64,000 nucleotides of DNA from Saccharospirillum sp. (GTDB taxonomy: Bacteria; Pseudomonadota; Gammaproteobacteria; Pseudomonadales; Natronospirillaceae), in contig JAIUML010000010.1 of assembly GCA_022565595.1 (NCBI GenBank), forward strand, positions 1 through 64,000. The letters are read 5' to 3'. Below the pieces are notes generated by a model. It was not told the origin of the DNA. It saw only the letters and a program-made list of their open reading frames with translations, and did no database searches. Positions 46,134-55,208 of this stretch are shown piece by piece; within the stretch, counting starts at the first letter, position 1; each line of letters begins with the position of its first letter. The translations under genes and the position numbers were made by a program.

Positions 46134-48398
46134 TCAGATCTTGCAGGCGCCGCTGGCGCAGTCGTCGTCACCCATCTCTTCACCCGCACCGTCGCGGGTG
46201 TTGTGGTAGTAGAGGGTTTTTACGCCGAGCTTGTAGGTGGTCAACAGATCTTGTATCAGTTGCTGCATGGGTACTTTACCGCCTTCAAAGCGAGACGGAT
46301 CATAATTGGTGTTGGCCGAGATCGACTGGTCGACAAACTTCTGCATGACACCAACCAGGTTCAGGTACCCTTCGTTGTTGGCCATTTGCCACAACAGCTC
46401 ATACTGGTCGCGCAGCGTTTCGATTTCCGGTACGACCTGCTTCATGATGCCATCCTTGGAGGTTTTGACGCTCACCAGGCCGCGCGGCGGCTCAATGCCA
46501 TTGGTGGCATTGGCGATCTGCGACGAGGTTTCAGAGGGCATCAACGCAGTCAGGGTGGAGTTGCGCAAGCCAGTGCTGACGATGTCCTGGCGCAGGCTGT
46601 CCCAATCAAGCTTGAGCTCGGTTTCGCAGATCTTGTCGAGGTCTTTTTTGTAGGTGTCGATCGGCAGTTTGCCCTGGGAATAATGGGTTTCGGAAAAGCC
46701 CGGGCAGGCCCCAAACTCTTTGGCCAACCGGTTGGAAGCCTTGAGCAGGTAATACTGTATGGCTTCAAAGGTATCGTGCGTCAGCTCCAGCGCTGAACCG
46801 TCCGAGTATTTCTTGCCGTTCTTGGCCAGGTAGTAGGCGTAGTTGATGACGCCTACGCCCAGGGTGCGACGCTTCATGGTGCCCAGTTCGGCGGCTTTTA
46901 CCGGATAGTCCTGGTAATCCAACAGGCTGTCGAGTGCGCGCACAATCAGGTCGGCCAGTGGCTCAAGTTCGTCCAGTGATTGCAGCGCACCCAGGTTGAA
47001 GGCGGCCAGGGTACAGAGGGCGATTTCACCGTTCTCATCGTTGATGTCGTTGAGGGGCTTGGTCGGCAGAGTGATTTCCATACAGAGGTTGCTCTGCCGC
47101 ACCGGCGCTTGAGCCGGGTCGAAGGCGCCGTGGGTGTTGCAGTGGTCCACGTTCTGAATATAGATACGACCAGTCGAAGCGCGCTCCTGCAACAGAGTCG
47201 AAAACAGCTCCTTGGCAGGCAGGGCTTTTTTGCGGATATCGTCACGGGCTTCGTATTGGGCATACAACGCTTCAAAGCGTTCCTGATCCTCGAAGAAGGC
47301 GTCGTACAGGTCCGGTACGTCCGATGGGCTGAACAGAGTGATGTTCTGGCCCTTGATCAGACGGGTGTACATCAGGCGGTTCAACTGGACGCCGTAATCG
47401 AGCTGGCGAACGCGGTTTTCTTCGACACCACGGTTGTTCTTCAATACCAGCAGGCTTTCCACTTCGAGATGCCAGAGCGGGTAGAAAAGGGTTGCAGCAC
47501 CACCACGAACACCGCCCTGGGAGCAGCACTTCACCGCGCTCTGGAAGTGTTTGTAGAACGGAATGCAACCGGTATGAAAGGCCGCGCCGCCGCGAATGGG
47601 CGAGCCAATGGAACGAATGCGGCCCGCGTTCACACCGATGCCCGCGCGCTGGCTGACATAGCGTACGATGGCGGCCGAGGTGGCGTTGATGGAGTCGAGG
47701 CTGTCGTCAGACTCGATCAGCACACAGGAACTGAACTGGCGTGTGGGTGTGCGAATGCCAGCCATGACAGGCGTCGGCAAGGACAATTTAAAGGTCGAAA
47801 CCGCCTCATAGAAACGCTGAATAAAGCCCAGGCGAGTGTCTTTCGGATAGCTGGCAAAGAGGCTGGCAGAGATCAGAATGTAGAGAAACTGGGGCGATTC
47901 GTAGATCTGCCCAGTCACCCGGTTTTGCACCAGATACTTGCCTTCGAGCTGTTTAACAGCGGCGTAGGAGAAGTTCAGGTCACGCTCATGGTGCAGGAAG
48001 CCTTCCATCGCCTCATAGTCGGCGTCGCTGTAGTCGTCATAGAGGTGCTGATCGTAACGACCTGCTTCAATCATGCTGATGACATGATCACGCAACTTGG
48101 GTGGCTCGAACTGGCCATAGGCTTTTTTGCGCAGGTGGAAGATGGCCAAACGCGCCGCCAGATATTGATAATCTGGATAGGTTTCGCTGATCAGATCGGC
48201 CGCAGCCTTGATCAAGGTCTCGTGTATGTCGGAGGTGGTGATGCCGTTCTGGAACTGCAACTGGGCTTTCAGTTCGACTTGAGATACAGAAACATTTAGC
48301 CCTTCAGCTGCCCAGGTGATGACCTTGTGAATCTTGTCCAGATCCAGGGGTTCGGATTGACCATTGCGTTTGACGACTGAGATGGATGAGGTGTTCAA
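46134..48398 (-). CDS. nrdA: Class Ia ribonucleoside-diphosphate reductase, alpha subunit
   Basis: 754 residues if started at a TTG (48396-48398) with GGAGGA six bases upstream. That gives a start aligning with E. coli NrdA (NTSSISVVKRNGQSEPLDLD); an in-frame ATG at 48437 adds 13 residues and has no good site. ATP-cone (residues 1-95), then catalytic core with FSSCVLIESDD, NLCMEITLPT, and the C-terminal redox pair CASGACKI. Reduces ribonucleotides to deoxyribonucleotides. Two NrdR boxes upstream indicate nucleotide-responsive repression. Lacks any intein or insertion. Confidence 0.94.
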   Translation of the reverse strand: MNTSSISVVKRNGQSEPLDLDKIHKVITWAAEGLNVSVSQVELKAQLQFQNGITTSDIHETLIKAAADLISETYPDYQYLAARLAIFHLRKKAYGQFEPPKLRDHVISMIEAGRYDQHLYDDYSDADYEAMEGFLHHERDLNFSYAAVKQLEGKYLVQNRVTGQIYESPQFLYILISASLFASYPKDTRLGFIQRFYEAVSTFKLSLPTPVMAGIRTPTRQFSSCVLIESDDSLDSINATSAAIVRYVSQRAGIGVNAGRIRSIGSPIRGGAAFHTGCIPFYKHFQSAVKCCSQGGVRGGAATLFYPLWHLEVESLLVLKNNRGVEENRVRQLDYGVQLNRLMYTRLIKGQNITLFSPSDVPDLYDAFFEDQERFEALYAQYEARDDIRKKALPAKELFSTLLQERASTGRIYIQNVDHCNTHGAFDPAQAPVRQSNLCMEITLPTKPLNDINDENGEIALCTLAAFNLGALQSLDELEPLADLIVRALDSLLDYQDYPVKAAELGTMKRRTLGVGVINYAYYLAKNGKKYSDGSALELTHDTFEAIQYYLLKASNRLAKEFGACPGFSETHYSQGKLPIDTYKKDLDKICETELKLDWDSLRQDIVSTGLRNSTLTALMPSETSSQIANATNGIEPPRGLVSVKTSKDGIMKQVVPEIETLRDQYELLWQMANNEGYLNLVGVMQKFVDQSISANTNYDPSRFEGGKVPMQQLIQDLLTTYKLGVKTLYYHNTRDGAGEEMGDDDCASGACKI

Positions 48399-48531
48399 GG
48401 CGTATCCTCCGCTGTGCCTGTTGGGCGTGTATGTCATTGTCAGGTAGCAGCTTCGATACCGACGTGACCGCCTTGAGCACCGAAATCCCTGAAAGAGCGG
48501 CCGACAGAATAGTAGGGTGCGGCTCGCAAAA

Positions 48532-48579
48532 TGCCCACATATAGTGGTTTGTTAGGGTTCGACTGTCAATATCTGGTGA
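48532..48579 (-). promoter_or_regulatory. Tandem NrdR boxes upstream of nrdA
   Basis: Box 1 at 48532-48547 (minus strand CCACTATATGTGGGCA) and box 2 at 48564-48579 (plus strand TGTCAATATCTGGTGA) each keep the CwATAT.T.G core of the NrdR consensus, though they match on opposite strands. Their starts are 32 bases apart, the helical-phase spacing typical of NrdR operator pairs. Confidence 0.75.
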
Positions 48580-48681
48580 AAGATTGATCTACAGATAAAG
48601 TTGCCCCGAAAGCCGCGAACGGAGCGACTCCTTTCTTTAGTCGATCAAACTTTGTTCAGCTTCTTTACATAATGATACAAA

Positions 48682-49239
48682 TTATTGAGACAGCAGCGTC
48701 CAGACACCGAAGGCGATAAAGAGCAAGCTGGCCACTCTATGAGCGGCGGTCAAGGGTAATCGTTGCATCAACCAATGCCCGGCCAAAATCACAGGTACGT
48801 TGGCCGCAAGCATGCCAAGTGTCGTTCCCAGGGTCACCCAGAATACCGATTGAAACTGCGCAGCCAGCAAAACGGTGGCGATCTGAGTTTTATCGCCAAT
48901 CTCGGCCAGGAAAAACAGAATAAAGGTAGCCCAGAAGGCTCCCAGTCGGTCGAAGCGGCTGGGCTCTGAATCGTCGTTGTCCGGGATCAATAGCCACAGC
49001 CCAACAGCAATAAAGCTGCCGCCCAGTACCCAGCGCACCCAGTCATTCGGTATGACGCCACTTAGCCACTGGCCAAGCAGGGCAGACAACCCGTGATTGA
49101 GGAGAGTAGCCAAGGTCAAGCCCAGGATAATGGCACCACGACGGTGGAAGCGAGTGATCAGGAACAGCGACAATAGCTGAGTTTTATCGCCAATTTCGGC
49201 GATGGCCACAGCCAGGGTGGAAGTCAGGAATGCATCCAT
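48682..49239 (-). CDS. UPF0016/GDT1-type manganese exporter
   Basis: 185 residues from the ATG at 49237-49239. Two homologous halves of three helices each carrying the family ExGDKT motif (AIAEIGDKTQLLSLFLITRF near residue 15, FLAEIGDKTQIATVLLAAQF near residue 113), which form the cation site. Bacterial members export Mn2+. The yybP-ykoY riboswitch directly upstream fits Mn-induced expression. Confidence 0.92.
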   Translation of the reverse strand: MDAFLTSTLAVAIAEIGDKTQLLSLFLITRFHRRGAIILGLTLATLLNHGLSALLGQWLSGVIPNDWVRWVLGGSFIAVGLWLLIPDNDDSEPSRFDRLGAFWATFILFFLAEIGDKTQIATVLLAAQFQSVFWVTLGTTLGMLAANVPVILAGHWLMQRLPLTAAHRVASLLFIAFGVWTLLSQ

Positions 49240-49267
49240 TATCAAATACCAGGGGCGGGATGATTAC

Positions 49268-49419
49268 CAAAAGGCAAACAACACAGCCCCGCCCAGGACG
49301 CCATGGTGTTTGCCTCAGGTCTCATCAGTCCGGCAAGGCTGCCGGGTGCGACGACCATGAGCCTTTGGCTCAAGTCTGTTGACCGTCGCGCCAGTTGGGT
49401 ACTGGCCGATTACTCCCCC
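49268..49419 (-). promoter_or_regulatory. yybP-ykoY manganese riboswitch
   Basis: On the minus strand the leader begins GGGGAGTA (49411-49418), continues through CGTCAACAGACTTGAGCC, GGCTCATGGTCGTCGCACC and CCGGCAGCCTTGCCGG, and reaches ACTGATGAGACCTGAGGC, all conserved in proteobacterial yybP-ykoY leaders. The expression platform is a hairpin pairing GGCAAAC (49273-49279) with GTTTGCC (49308-49314), next to a short T run. Mn2+ binding would favour read-through into the exporter. Confidence 0.88.
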
Positions 49420-49483
49420 AAGACGCCGCGCAGTCTAAACAGGTGCGGCATCGAAATCAAGATCCCTCCATAGGCTATTGGCT

Positions 49484-50995
49484 TCAAGGTTGCTGGCTCA
49501 GGCGCCGAGTTTTCCCCCACTTGAAAGCACGTTTGATCAGGGGCAAGCCCAGTGACAGCGCAGCGAGCAAAAGCAGGGTGAGGGAGATCGGCTTGTCAAT
49601 AAAGACGCCCCAGTCACCACCGGATATCTGCAAAGCTCTGCGCATGGATTCCTCCATCAAGGCGCCCAATATCATGCCGAGAATGAGTGGTGCGGCCGGG
49701 AAACCATAGAGCCGCATGGCGAGGCCAATCAGGCCAAAGCCCAGCAGGAAGAGCAAGTCGTAGCGACTGAAGTTCAGTCCGAAGACGCCGACCATGCAGA
49801 AGATCAGAATCAAAGCCAGCAAAATGGGGCGAGGGGTATCCAGCACCTTGGCGATCAGCGGGATCAATGGCAGGTTCAGTACCAGCAGGAAGAGGTTACC
49901 AATGTACATGCTGGCAATCACGCCCCAGAACACGTCCGGGCGTTGCTCCATCAGCATTGGGCCTGGGGTTACTCCCATGACCAGCAAGGCACCGAGCAAT
50001 ACCGCCGTCGTGCCTGAACCCGGGACGCCGAGTGTGAGCAAAGGAACAAAGGAGCCGCCACAGGCTGCGTTGTTGGCCGCCTCAGGAGCGGCTACACCCT
50101 TGATGTTGCCTTTGCCGAAGGTGTCTGCGTCCTTGGCAATGCGTTTTTCCAGGCTGTACCCCAGGAAGGAGCCAATGGTTGCTCCAGCGCCAGGCAGTAC
50201 ACCGGTGAAAAAGCCGAGAACCGAGCTGCGACCTACCGGTGCGGCCATCTCTTTTACCTCGGACCGGGTCAGCCTCAGCGAACCGATGACATTGCGCTGG
50301 CTGGTGTTCTGCCGCCCTCCCTTGAGCAGCATGTAAAACACCTCTGCCAACGCAAAGATGCCAAGAGCTACAATCAGGAAGTCGATGCCGTCGAGCAACT
50401 CAATGGTACCGAAGGTATAACGCTCGGTGCCGGTCTGCAGATCCATGCCCATGATGGACACCATCATGCCAAAAACGGCGGCCATCAAACCCTTGACCAA
50501 TGACTTGTCGGATAAACTGACTACGGCCGTCAAGCCAAGAATCATAAGAGCAAAATATTCAGCGGGGCCGAAACTCACCGCCACTTTCGACAGCGCCGGC
50601 GCAATCAGCATCAGCCCGATGATTGACACCGTGCCACCTATAAAGGAGGCATAGGCGGCAATGGCCAACGCCTTGCCGGCCTTGCCTTGCTGTGCCATGG
50701 GGTAGCCATCGAAGGAGGTGGCTACGGTTCCCGCGACCCCCGGTGCGTTCAACAGAATCGACGAAGTAGAGCCGCCAAAAATAGCACCGTAATAGACCCC
50801 GGCCATCAGGATCAGGCCGGATGAGGGTGCCATGCCGAAAGTGATGGGAATCATCAATGCCAGGGCGCTGATCGGGCCGAGGCCGGGTAACATGCCAATA
50901 ATGGTACCGGCAAAAACACCAATAAAGACGTAAAACAGGTTGATTGGTTCCAGCGCAATGCTGAACCCATAGAGTAAGCTGGTAAAAGCGTCCAC
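49484..50995 (-). CDS. tctA: Tripartite tricarboxylate transporter, large membrane subunit
   Basis: 503 residues from a GTG with AGGAG seven bases upstream. About 12 helices. TctA signatures: GTIIGMLPGLGPISALALMI near the N-terminus, YGAIFGGSTSSILLNAPG, and GFFTGVLPGAGATIGSFLGY, with GVAAPEAANNAACGGSFVPL. Forms the sodium/proton-coupled channel for citrate or another tri- or dicarboxylate. Confidence 0.94.
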   Translation of the reverse strand: MDAFTSLLYGFSIALEPINLFYVFIGVFAGTIIGMLPGLGPISALALMIPITFGMAPSSGLILMAGVYYGAIFGGSTSSILLNAPGVAGTVATSFDGYPMAQQGKAGKALAIAAYASFIGGTVSIIGLMLIAPALSKVAVSFGPAEYFALMILGLTAVVSLSDKSLVKGLMAAVFGMMVSIMGMDLQTGTERYTFGTIELLDGIDFLIVALGIFALAEVFYMLLKGGRQNTSQRNVIGSLRLTRSEVKEMAAPVGRSSVLGFFTGVLPGAGATIGSFLGYSLEKRIAKDADTFGKGNIKGVAAPEAANNAACGGSFVPLLTLGVPGSGTTAVLLGALLVMGVTPGPMLMEQRPDVFWGVIASMYIGNLFLLVLNLPLIPLIAKVLDTPRPILLALILIFCMVGVFGLNFSRYDLLFLLGFGLIGLAMRLYGFPAAPLILGMILGALMEESMRRALQISGGDWGVFIDKPISLTLLLLAALSLGLPLIKRAFKWGKTRRLSQQP

Positions 50996-51025
50996 AGTGA
51001 ATCTCCTGCAATTGGACGAGCCGTG

Positions 51026-51499
51026 TTAAAACGGCAGAATACCGGTCGGTAAATAGATGCCGAGCGCTTTAGTCATGGTCAAGTACAAGGACACAACCAC
51101 TGAGAAGCTCACAATCATGCTAACGACCCAGCGCTGATAGCCGTACAAACAGGACAAGCCGAAACCGAGCGCTACAGAAGCCACAACAAACCCTAAGGGT
51201 TGCAATGCAAAGGCATAGACAATAATGGCCAAGGAAGTCGCAATCACCTGCATTGTTGGGCGCTGCCACCAGGTACCCTCAAAAGCGACTTTGTCGGTTG
51301 CAGGAGGCGTTTCTGGTCGTTCAAAAAACAGGAAAACCGAGAGTACGAAGAAACTCAGTCCCAGTGCTTTTGGAAACGCATCGGAATCCACTGGCCGTGG
51401 GAGTGGAAAGGATGGAATGGCAAATGCCATCCATAAATAGCCGAGTGAGAACAGGGCCAGAATCAAACCGAGAGTTTGATTGGCGTGCAATCTGGTCAT
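51026..51499 (-). CDS. tctB: Tripartite tricarboxylate transporter, small membrane subunit
   Basis: 157 residues, four predicted helices (residues 9-27, about 45-62, 80-105, 115-145), TctB-like (FPLPRPVDSDAFPKALG). Weakly conserved family, assigned mainly by size, topology and position between tctC and tctA. Confidence 0.88.
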   Translation of the reverse strand: MTRLHANQTLGLILALFSLGYLWMAFAIPSFPLPRPVDSDAFPKALGLSFFVLSVFLFFERPETPPATDKVAFEGTWWQRPTMQVIATSLAIIVYAFALQPLGFVVASVALGFGLSCLYGYQRWVVSMIVSFSVVVSLYLTMTKALGIYLPTGILPF

Positions 51500-51571
51500 G
51501 AGAAACCTCTAAACAGCCATGAGCCGCCAACCGAGAACTTTGGTTCCCGGAGGCGGCTCGGACAATGACAA

Positions 51572-52579
51572 TTAACGCAACATGCCCAGGTCACTCAACA
51601 CAGAGCTGAACTGTTCCAGTTGGGCATCCAGAAACTCGCCAAACTCATCGCTGGTCTGGTAGGCATCAAGCCAGCCCAGACGCGCTGTCGCTTCTTTCCA
51701 GCTGTCGGTTTCCATCATGCGCTGGTAGAGGTTCTCGTAGTAGCTTACGGCGGCTGGTGACATGTCCTTGGGGGCCATGATGCCCCGCCAGATATCAAAG
51801 GTGTAGTCGATGTCCTGTTCCAGATAGGTCGGTACATGCTCCAGAGAGCCTGCAATCCGTTCTGGTGAAGAGACAGCCAGGGCGCGCAACTGACCACCCT
51901 GCAACTGACTCGAAGCTTCCCCTGCACCGGTGATCACCGCAGCAACATGGCCACCCAGCAGAGCCGTCATGGCTTCACCACCACCAGAGAAGGCGATGTA
52001 GTTAACGCTGGCGGCATTCAGGCCATAGGCCGCGGCCGCACCGGCGATGGAAATATGATCCATTGAACCTGCGGCTGAACCTCCCGCCACGCTCAATCCG
52101 GGGTTTTCTCTGATGGCCTCAAAAAGCTCGTTCGCTGTCTGGTAAGGTGAATCTGCTTTTACCAATACAATGGAATAATCGGTAATCAGGCGGGCAACGG
52201 GTTGGAAATCCCTGTGGTTGAAACGGGACGTACCAGCCAATGGCACCAGGATAATGGGTGGGCTGGCGGCGAACAACATATGGTCATTTCGGGAATCGCG
52301 CGCAATTTGCGCCCAGGCCACGGCACCGCCACCGCCCGGGATGTTGATGGCCGCGAAATTCTGGTCGGCCAGGCCTTCTTTGCGAATGACATTGGCCGTG
52401 GTGCGAATCAGGGTGTCCCAGCCACCGCCGGGGTTGGCAGGCGCAATATAGGAAACCGGACGAGTGGGTTGCCACTCATCAGCAGCGGCGCTTGTGGTCA
52501 CCAGAGTGCCAGCCAGCGCAACGGCAGTCAGTGATAAAACGGAAAGGCGCTTGAGCGCCGTCAGACATAAACGAGTCAT
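51572..52579 (-). CDS. tctC: Tripartite tricarboxylate transporter, periplasmic receptor
   Basis: 335 residues with a signal peptide ending near TSAAADEW. TctC/Bug fold: SYIAPANPGGGWDTLIRTTA near the mature N-terminus, INIPGGGGAVAWAQIARDSR, GGSAAGSMDHISIAGAAAAY and YIAFSGGGEAMTALLGGHVA. Captures the carboxylate for TctAB. First gene of tctCBA, probably controlled by the two-component system encoded just upstream. Confidence 0.93.
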   Translation of the reverse strand: MTRLCLTALKRLSVLSLTAVALAGTLVTTSAAADEWQPTRPVSYIAPANPGGGWDTLIRTTANVIRKEGLADQNFAAINIPGGGGAVAWAQIARDSRNDHMLFAASPPIILVPLAGTSRFNHRDFQPVARLITDYSIVLVKADSPYQTANELFEAIRENPGLSVAGGSAAGSMDHISIAGAAAAYGLNAASVNYIAFSGGGEAMTALLGGHVAAVITGAGEASSQLQGGQLRALAVSSPERIAGSLEHVPTYLEQDIDYTFDIWRGIMAPKDMSPAAVSYYENLYQRMMETDSWKEATARLGWLDAYQTSDEFGEFLDAQLEQFSSVLSDLGMLR

Positions 52580-52653
52580 AAGCTGAACTCCTGTGATTGT
52601 TATCTTTGTAGACCAGGAAGGGTCAGCGATGACTCTATTCAGGCGTGGCTCAG

Positions 52654-52669
52654 CTCACAATATTGTGAG
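52654..52669. promoter_or_regulatory. Palindrome in the tctC promoter region
   Basis: CTCACAATATTGTGAG is a perfect 16-base palindrome about 75 bases before the tctC start. It is a plausible operator for the adjacent CitB-type response regulator. Arm order is the reverse of a CRP site. Confidence 0.45.
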
Positions 52670-52730
52670 TTTAACGGTTAAAAAGGTCCTAAAACGCATT
52701 TTGTTCATAAAGTTCATGGAATTGAAAAGC

Positions 52731-53426
52731 TCATCGCCATTGATAGCGTCGCTCGGGTCGGCCGACCTCGCCATACACCAGTTCTGCCTTGACCTGGCCC
52801 TGGGCCACCAGGTACTCCAGATAGCGGCGCGCTGTTGATCGACTGGCACCCATACCCTCGGCCAGCGTCATTGCGGTAATGGCAACGGGTGTTTGGCTCA
52901 ACTTTTCAGTTACCGCATCCAGAGTCAGCTTGTCGATGCCTTTGGGAAGGCGAGGTGAATCATTGATGGCAATAGATGCCGATCGTTTCAGTGCAGCATC
53001 CAGCTCCTGCTGACTGAGTTCTGATTGAGACTGGAGCAGAGTGCGCTCCTGTTTGAATCGCTTCAGCATCTGATGCATACGGTCTGACTGAGTCGGCTTG
53101 ATCAGATAGTCGAATACACCACCACGCAAAGCTTCCTGAATGGTTTCTACTTCCTTTGCTGCGGTAATCATGACCACATCGATTTGCTTGTAGTGTTGAC
53201 GAATGTGCCATAACAACTCCAGGCCGACGACATCCGGCAAATAGGCGTCCAACAATACCAGGTCAATCTGGTCACCTTGCTGGGCGAGCATATCCCGGGC
53301 CTCCTGGCCGGAGCGAGCCATTGCCAGCACCTCGAAACTCGGTGCTTGCTGAATAAACTCTCGATTGATGTCTGCCACCCGAAAATCGTCTTCTATGATC
53401 AGTATCTGATAGGCCTTGCCACTCAT
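52731..53426 (-). CDS. CitB/DcuR-type response regulator
   Basis: 231 residues. Receiver domain (residues 5-125; ILIIEDDFRVADINREF, phosphoacceptor Asp in VLLDAYLP, MITAAKE, conserved Lys in DYLIKPTQ) and a C-terminal helix-turn-helix (residues 165-225; LAEGMGASRSTARRYLEYLV) of the CitB family. Coupled by ATGA to the sensor kinase; probably activates tctCBA. Confidence 0.92.
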   Translation of the reverse strand: MSGKAYQILIIEDDFRVADINREFIQQAPSFEVLAMARSGQEARDMLAQQGDQIDLVLLDAYLPDVVGLELLWHIRQHYKQIDVVMITAAKEVETIQEALRGGVFDYLIKPTQSDRMHQMLKRFKQERTLLQSQSELSQQELDAALKRSASIAINDSPRLPKGIDKLTLDAVTEKLSQTPVAITAMTLAEGMGASRSTARRYLEYLVAQGQVKAELVYGEVGRPERRYQWR

Positions 53427-55075
53427 TCGCTTATCTCCATCGCCAGGGCTACGGCGCTTTTGTTGACGCTGGCCACGACGCAGGCACCGCCCATTTCACT
53501 GTCTTCAAAACTGACCGCGCCACCGAGCCGCTCACACAAGCGACTGACCTGAGCCAGGCCGATACCACGATGGCGGCCTGGCTTGGTGGAAAACCCTTCT
53601 TCCAGTACATGGTGGCTGATCTCAGGCTCTATTCCATAGCCGTTGTCTTCTACTTCAATGACCAATTGTTCGCCCAGATCAGTAAAGAACAGTTGCACCT
53701 GCATTCTGTTTTGTTGCCGCTCGCAAACGGCATCAAAGGCGTTATCGAGCAGGTTGCTGACGATGGTCATCAACGCCTGTTGACCGTTCGGGCTTAACGG
53801 CAGGTGCAAGGAGCAATCATCCGACATGGTCAGTTGAATGCCGCGTTGTTCCGCTCGCATCATCTTGCCCAACAACATACCGCTGACGATGGGGTCCGAC
53901 AGGTGTGCCAGCAAAAAAGCCACTTGATCCTGGGCGATCTGGCTTTCCTGTTCGATCAATGCCAGAGCTTGCTCATGCTGACCCAGCTGCAACAGGCCTG
54001 ATATGGTGTAAAGCCGGTTGGAAAATTCATGGGCCTGAACCCGGAGGGTGTCAACATCCGCGCTGGCCTCGTGCAATGCTCTTGAGAGTTCCATGATTTC
54101 GGTCTGGCTGCGAAAGGTCGCCACGGCGCCTGCGAGGCCGTGCGGGCTGAGAATAGGCACCCGGTTTACGACCACAGGCTGATCACCCACCCAGGCTTCC
54201 TGGTCAAATTCCTGGGTGCCGGTCGTCATGACATCGGAGAGCCTGGAATCCGGAATCAAGTGGGTGACCGGTTGGTTGAGGACATCGTGGGAGTCGTTCA
54301 AGGACAGCATTCGTCTTGCCGCCTGGTTGATCAGCGTGACTTTGCCTTGTTCGTTCACGGCAACAATGCCTTCGTGGATGGACTGCAGAATGGCTTCCTT
54401 TTCTTTCACAAGGCGTGCAATCTCTTCCGGCTCCATACCGAGAATGACACGCTTGAAATGCCGTGCGATCAAAAAAGCCATGCCCAGTCCGAGTAACGCA
54501 ATGGCGCCGATCATTTGCCAACTGAATTGCAAGTAGCGGCCGACATCAACTGCCACATCTTCCATCATGAAACCGACCGAAACAATGCCGATGATGTCGC
54601 CCTCTGGGCTGAATACGGGGGCTTTGCCGCGAATAGCCTCGCCCAGAGAACCGGTTGCTTCGGAGACATAGGACTCACCATCGATCAGGGCCCGGTCGTT
54701 GTCACCACCGACCATGGTCAAACCCAGACGCTCTGGCAGTGGGTGGGCATAGCGAACGCTTTCATGGTTGCCGACCACGACATACTCCGCGCCGGTTTCC
54801 AATCGAATACGCTCAGCAATGGGCTGAATGATCGCGCTGGGGTTATCGCTATCGAAGGCGGCTATCAGTTCGGGAATGACGGCCACGGTTCGAGCCACCC
54901 CCAGGGCGCGCAGGCCAATCTGCTCGCTGATGATTTCGCCCTGGCGAGCACTCAGATAGGCACCCTGGACCCACTGCATGACGATCAGCAGAGTCCCGAC
55001 GAGCAGCATCATCTGAGCGACGATGCCCAGACGCCACCGTCGCTTCAGACTGTGGGTTGGCTTTATCACGGTCAT
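53423..55075 (-). CDS. CitA/DcuS-type sensor histidine kinase
   Basis: 550 residues. Membrane helices at about residues 15-38 and 180-202 flank a periplasmic PAS-like (sCache) domain with VVVGNHESVRYAHPLPERLG, typical of carboxylate sensors. Cytosolic PAS (ILQSIHEGIVAVNEQGKVTL, residues 225-330), H-box HEFSNRLYTISGLLQLG, N-box NLLDNAFDAV, G-boxes DNGYGI and GIGLAQVSRL. Presumably senses the transported tricarboxylate. Confidence 0.93.
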   Translation of the reverse strand: MTVIKPTHSLKRRWRLGIVAQMMLLVGTLLIVMQWVQGAYLSARQGEIISEQIGLRALGVARTVAVIPELIAAFDSDNPSAIIQPIAERIRLETGAEYVVVGNHESVRYAHPLPERLGLTMVGGDNDRALIDGESYVSEATGSLGEAIRGKAPVFSPEGDIIGIVSVGFMMEDVAVDVGRYLQFSWQMIGAIALLGLGMAFLIARHFKRVILGMEPEEIARLVKEKEAILQSIHEGIVAVNEQGKVTLINQAARRMLSLNDSHDVLNQPVTHLIPDSRLSDVMTTGTQEFDQEAWVGDQPVVVNRVPILSPHGLAGAVATFRSQTEIMELSRALHEASADVDTLRVQAHEFSNRLYTISGLLQLGQHEQALALIEQESQIAQDQVAFLLAHLSDPIVSGMLLGKMMRAEQRGIQLTMSDDCSLHLPLSPNGQQALMTIVSNLLDNAFDAVCERQQNRMQVQLFFTDLGEQLVIEVEDNGYGIEPEISHHVLEEGFSTKPGRHRGIGLAQVSRLCERLGGAVSFEDSEMGGACVVASVNKSAVALAMEISE

Positions 55076-55208
55076 TATTGTTGTTTCCGTGTCATGTTAA
55101 ACGTATGGGGCTGATCAAGGCGGTAATAATAGCACGCACCCTGTAAGGCTGGACATTCCACGGCATGGTCTTATGCTTCAGGAATCCACGGCAACCAGAT
55201 CCAGACCC

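Noticed and set aside
46980-48299. Long plus-strand open frame (439 codons) opposite nrdA
   Set aside because: It is the antisense shadow of a strongly conserved gene; composition is low-complexity Val/Gly/Arg-rich with no domain.
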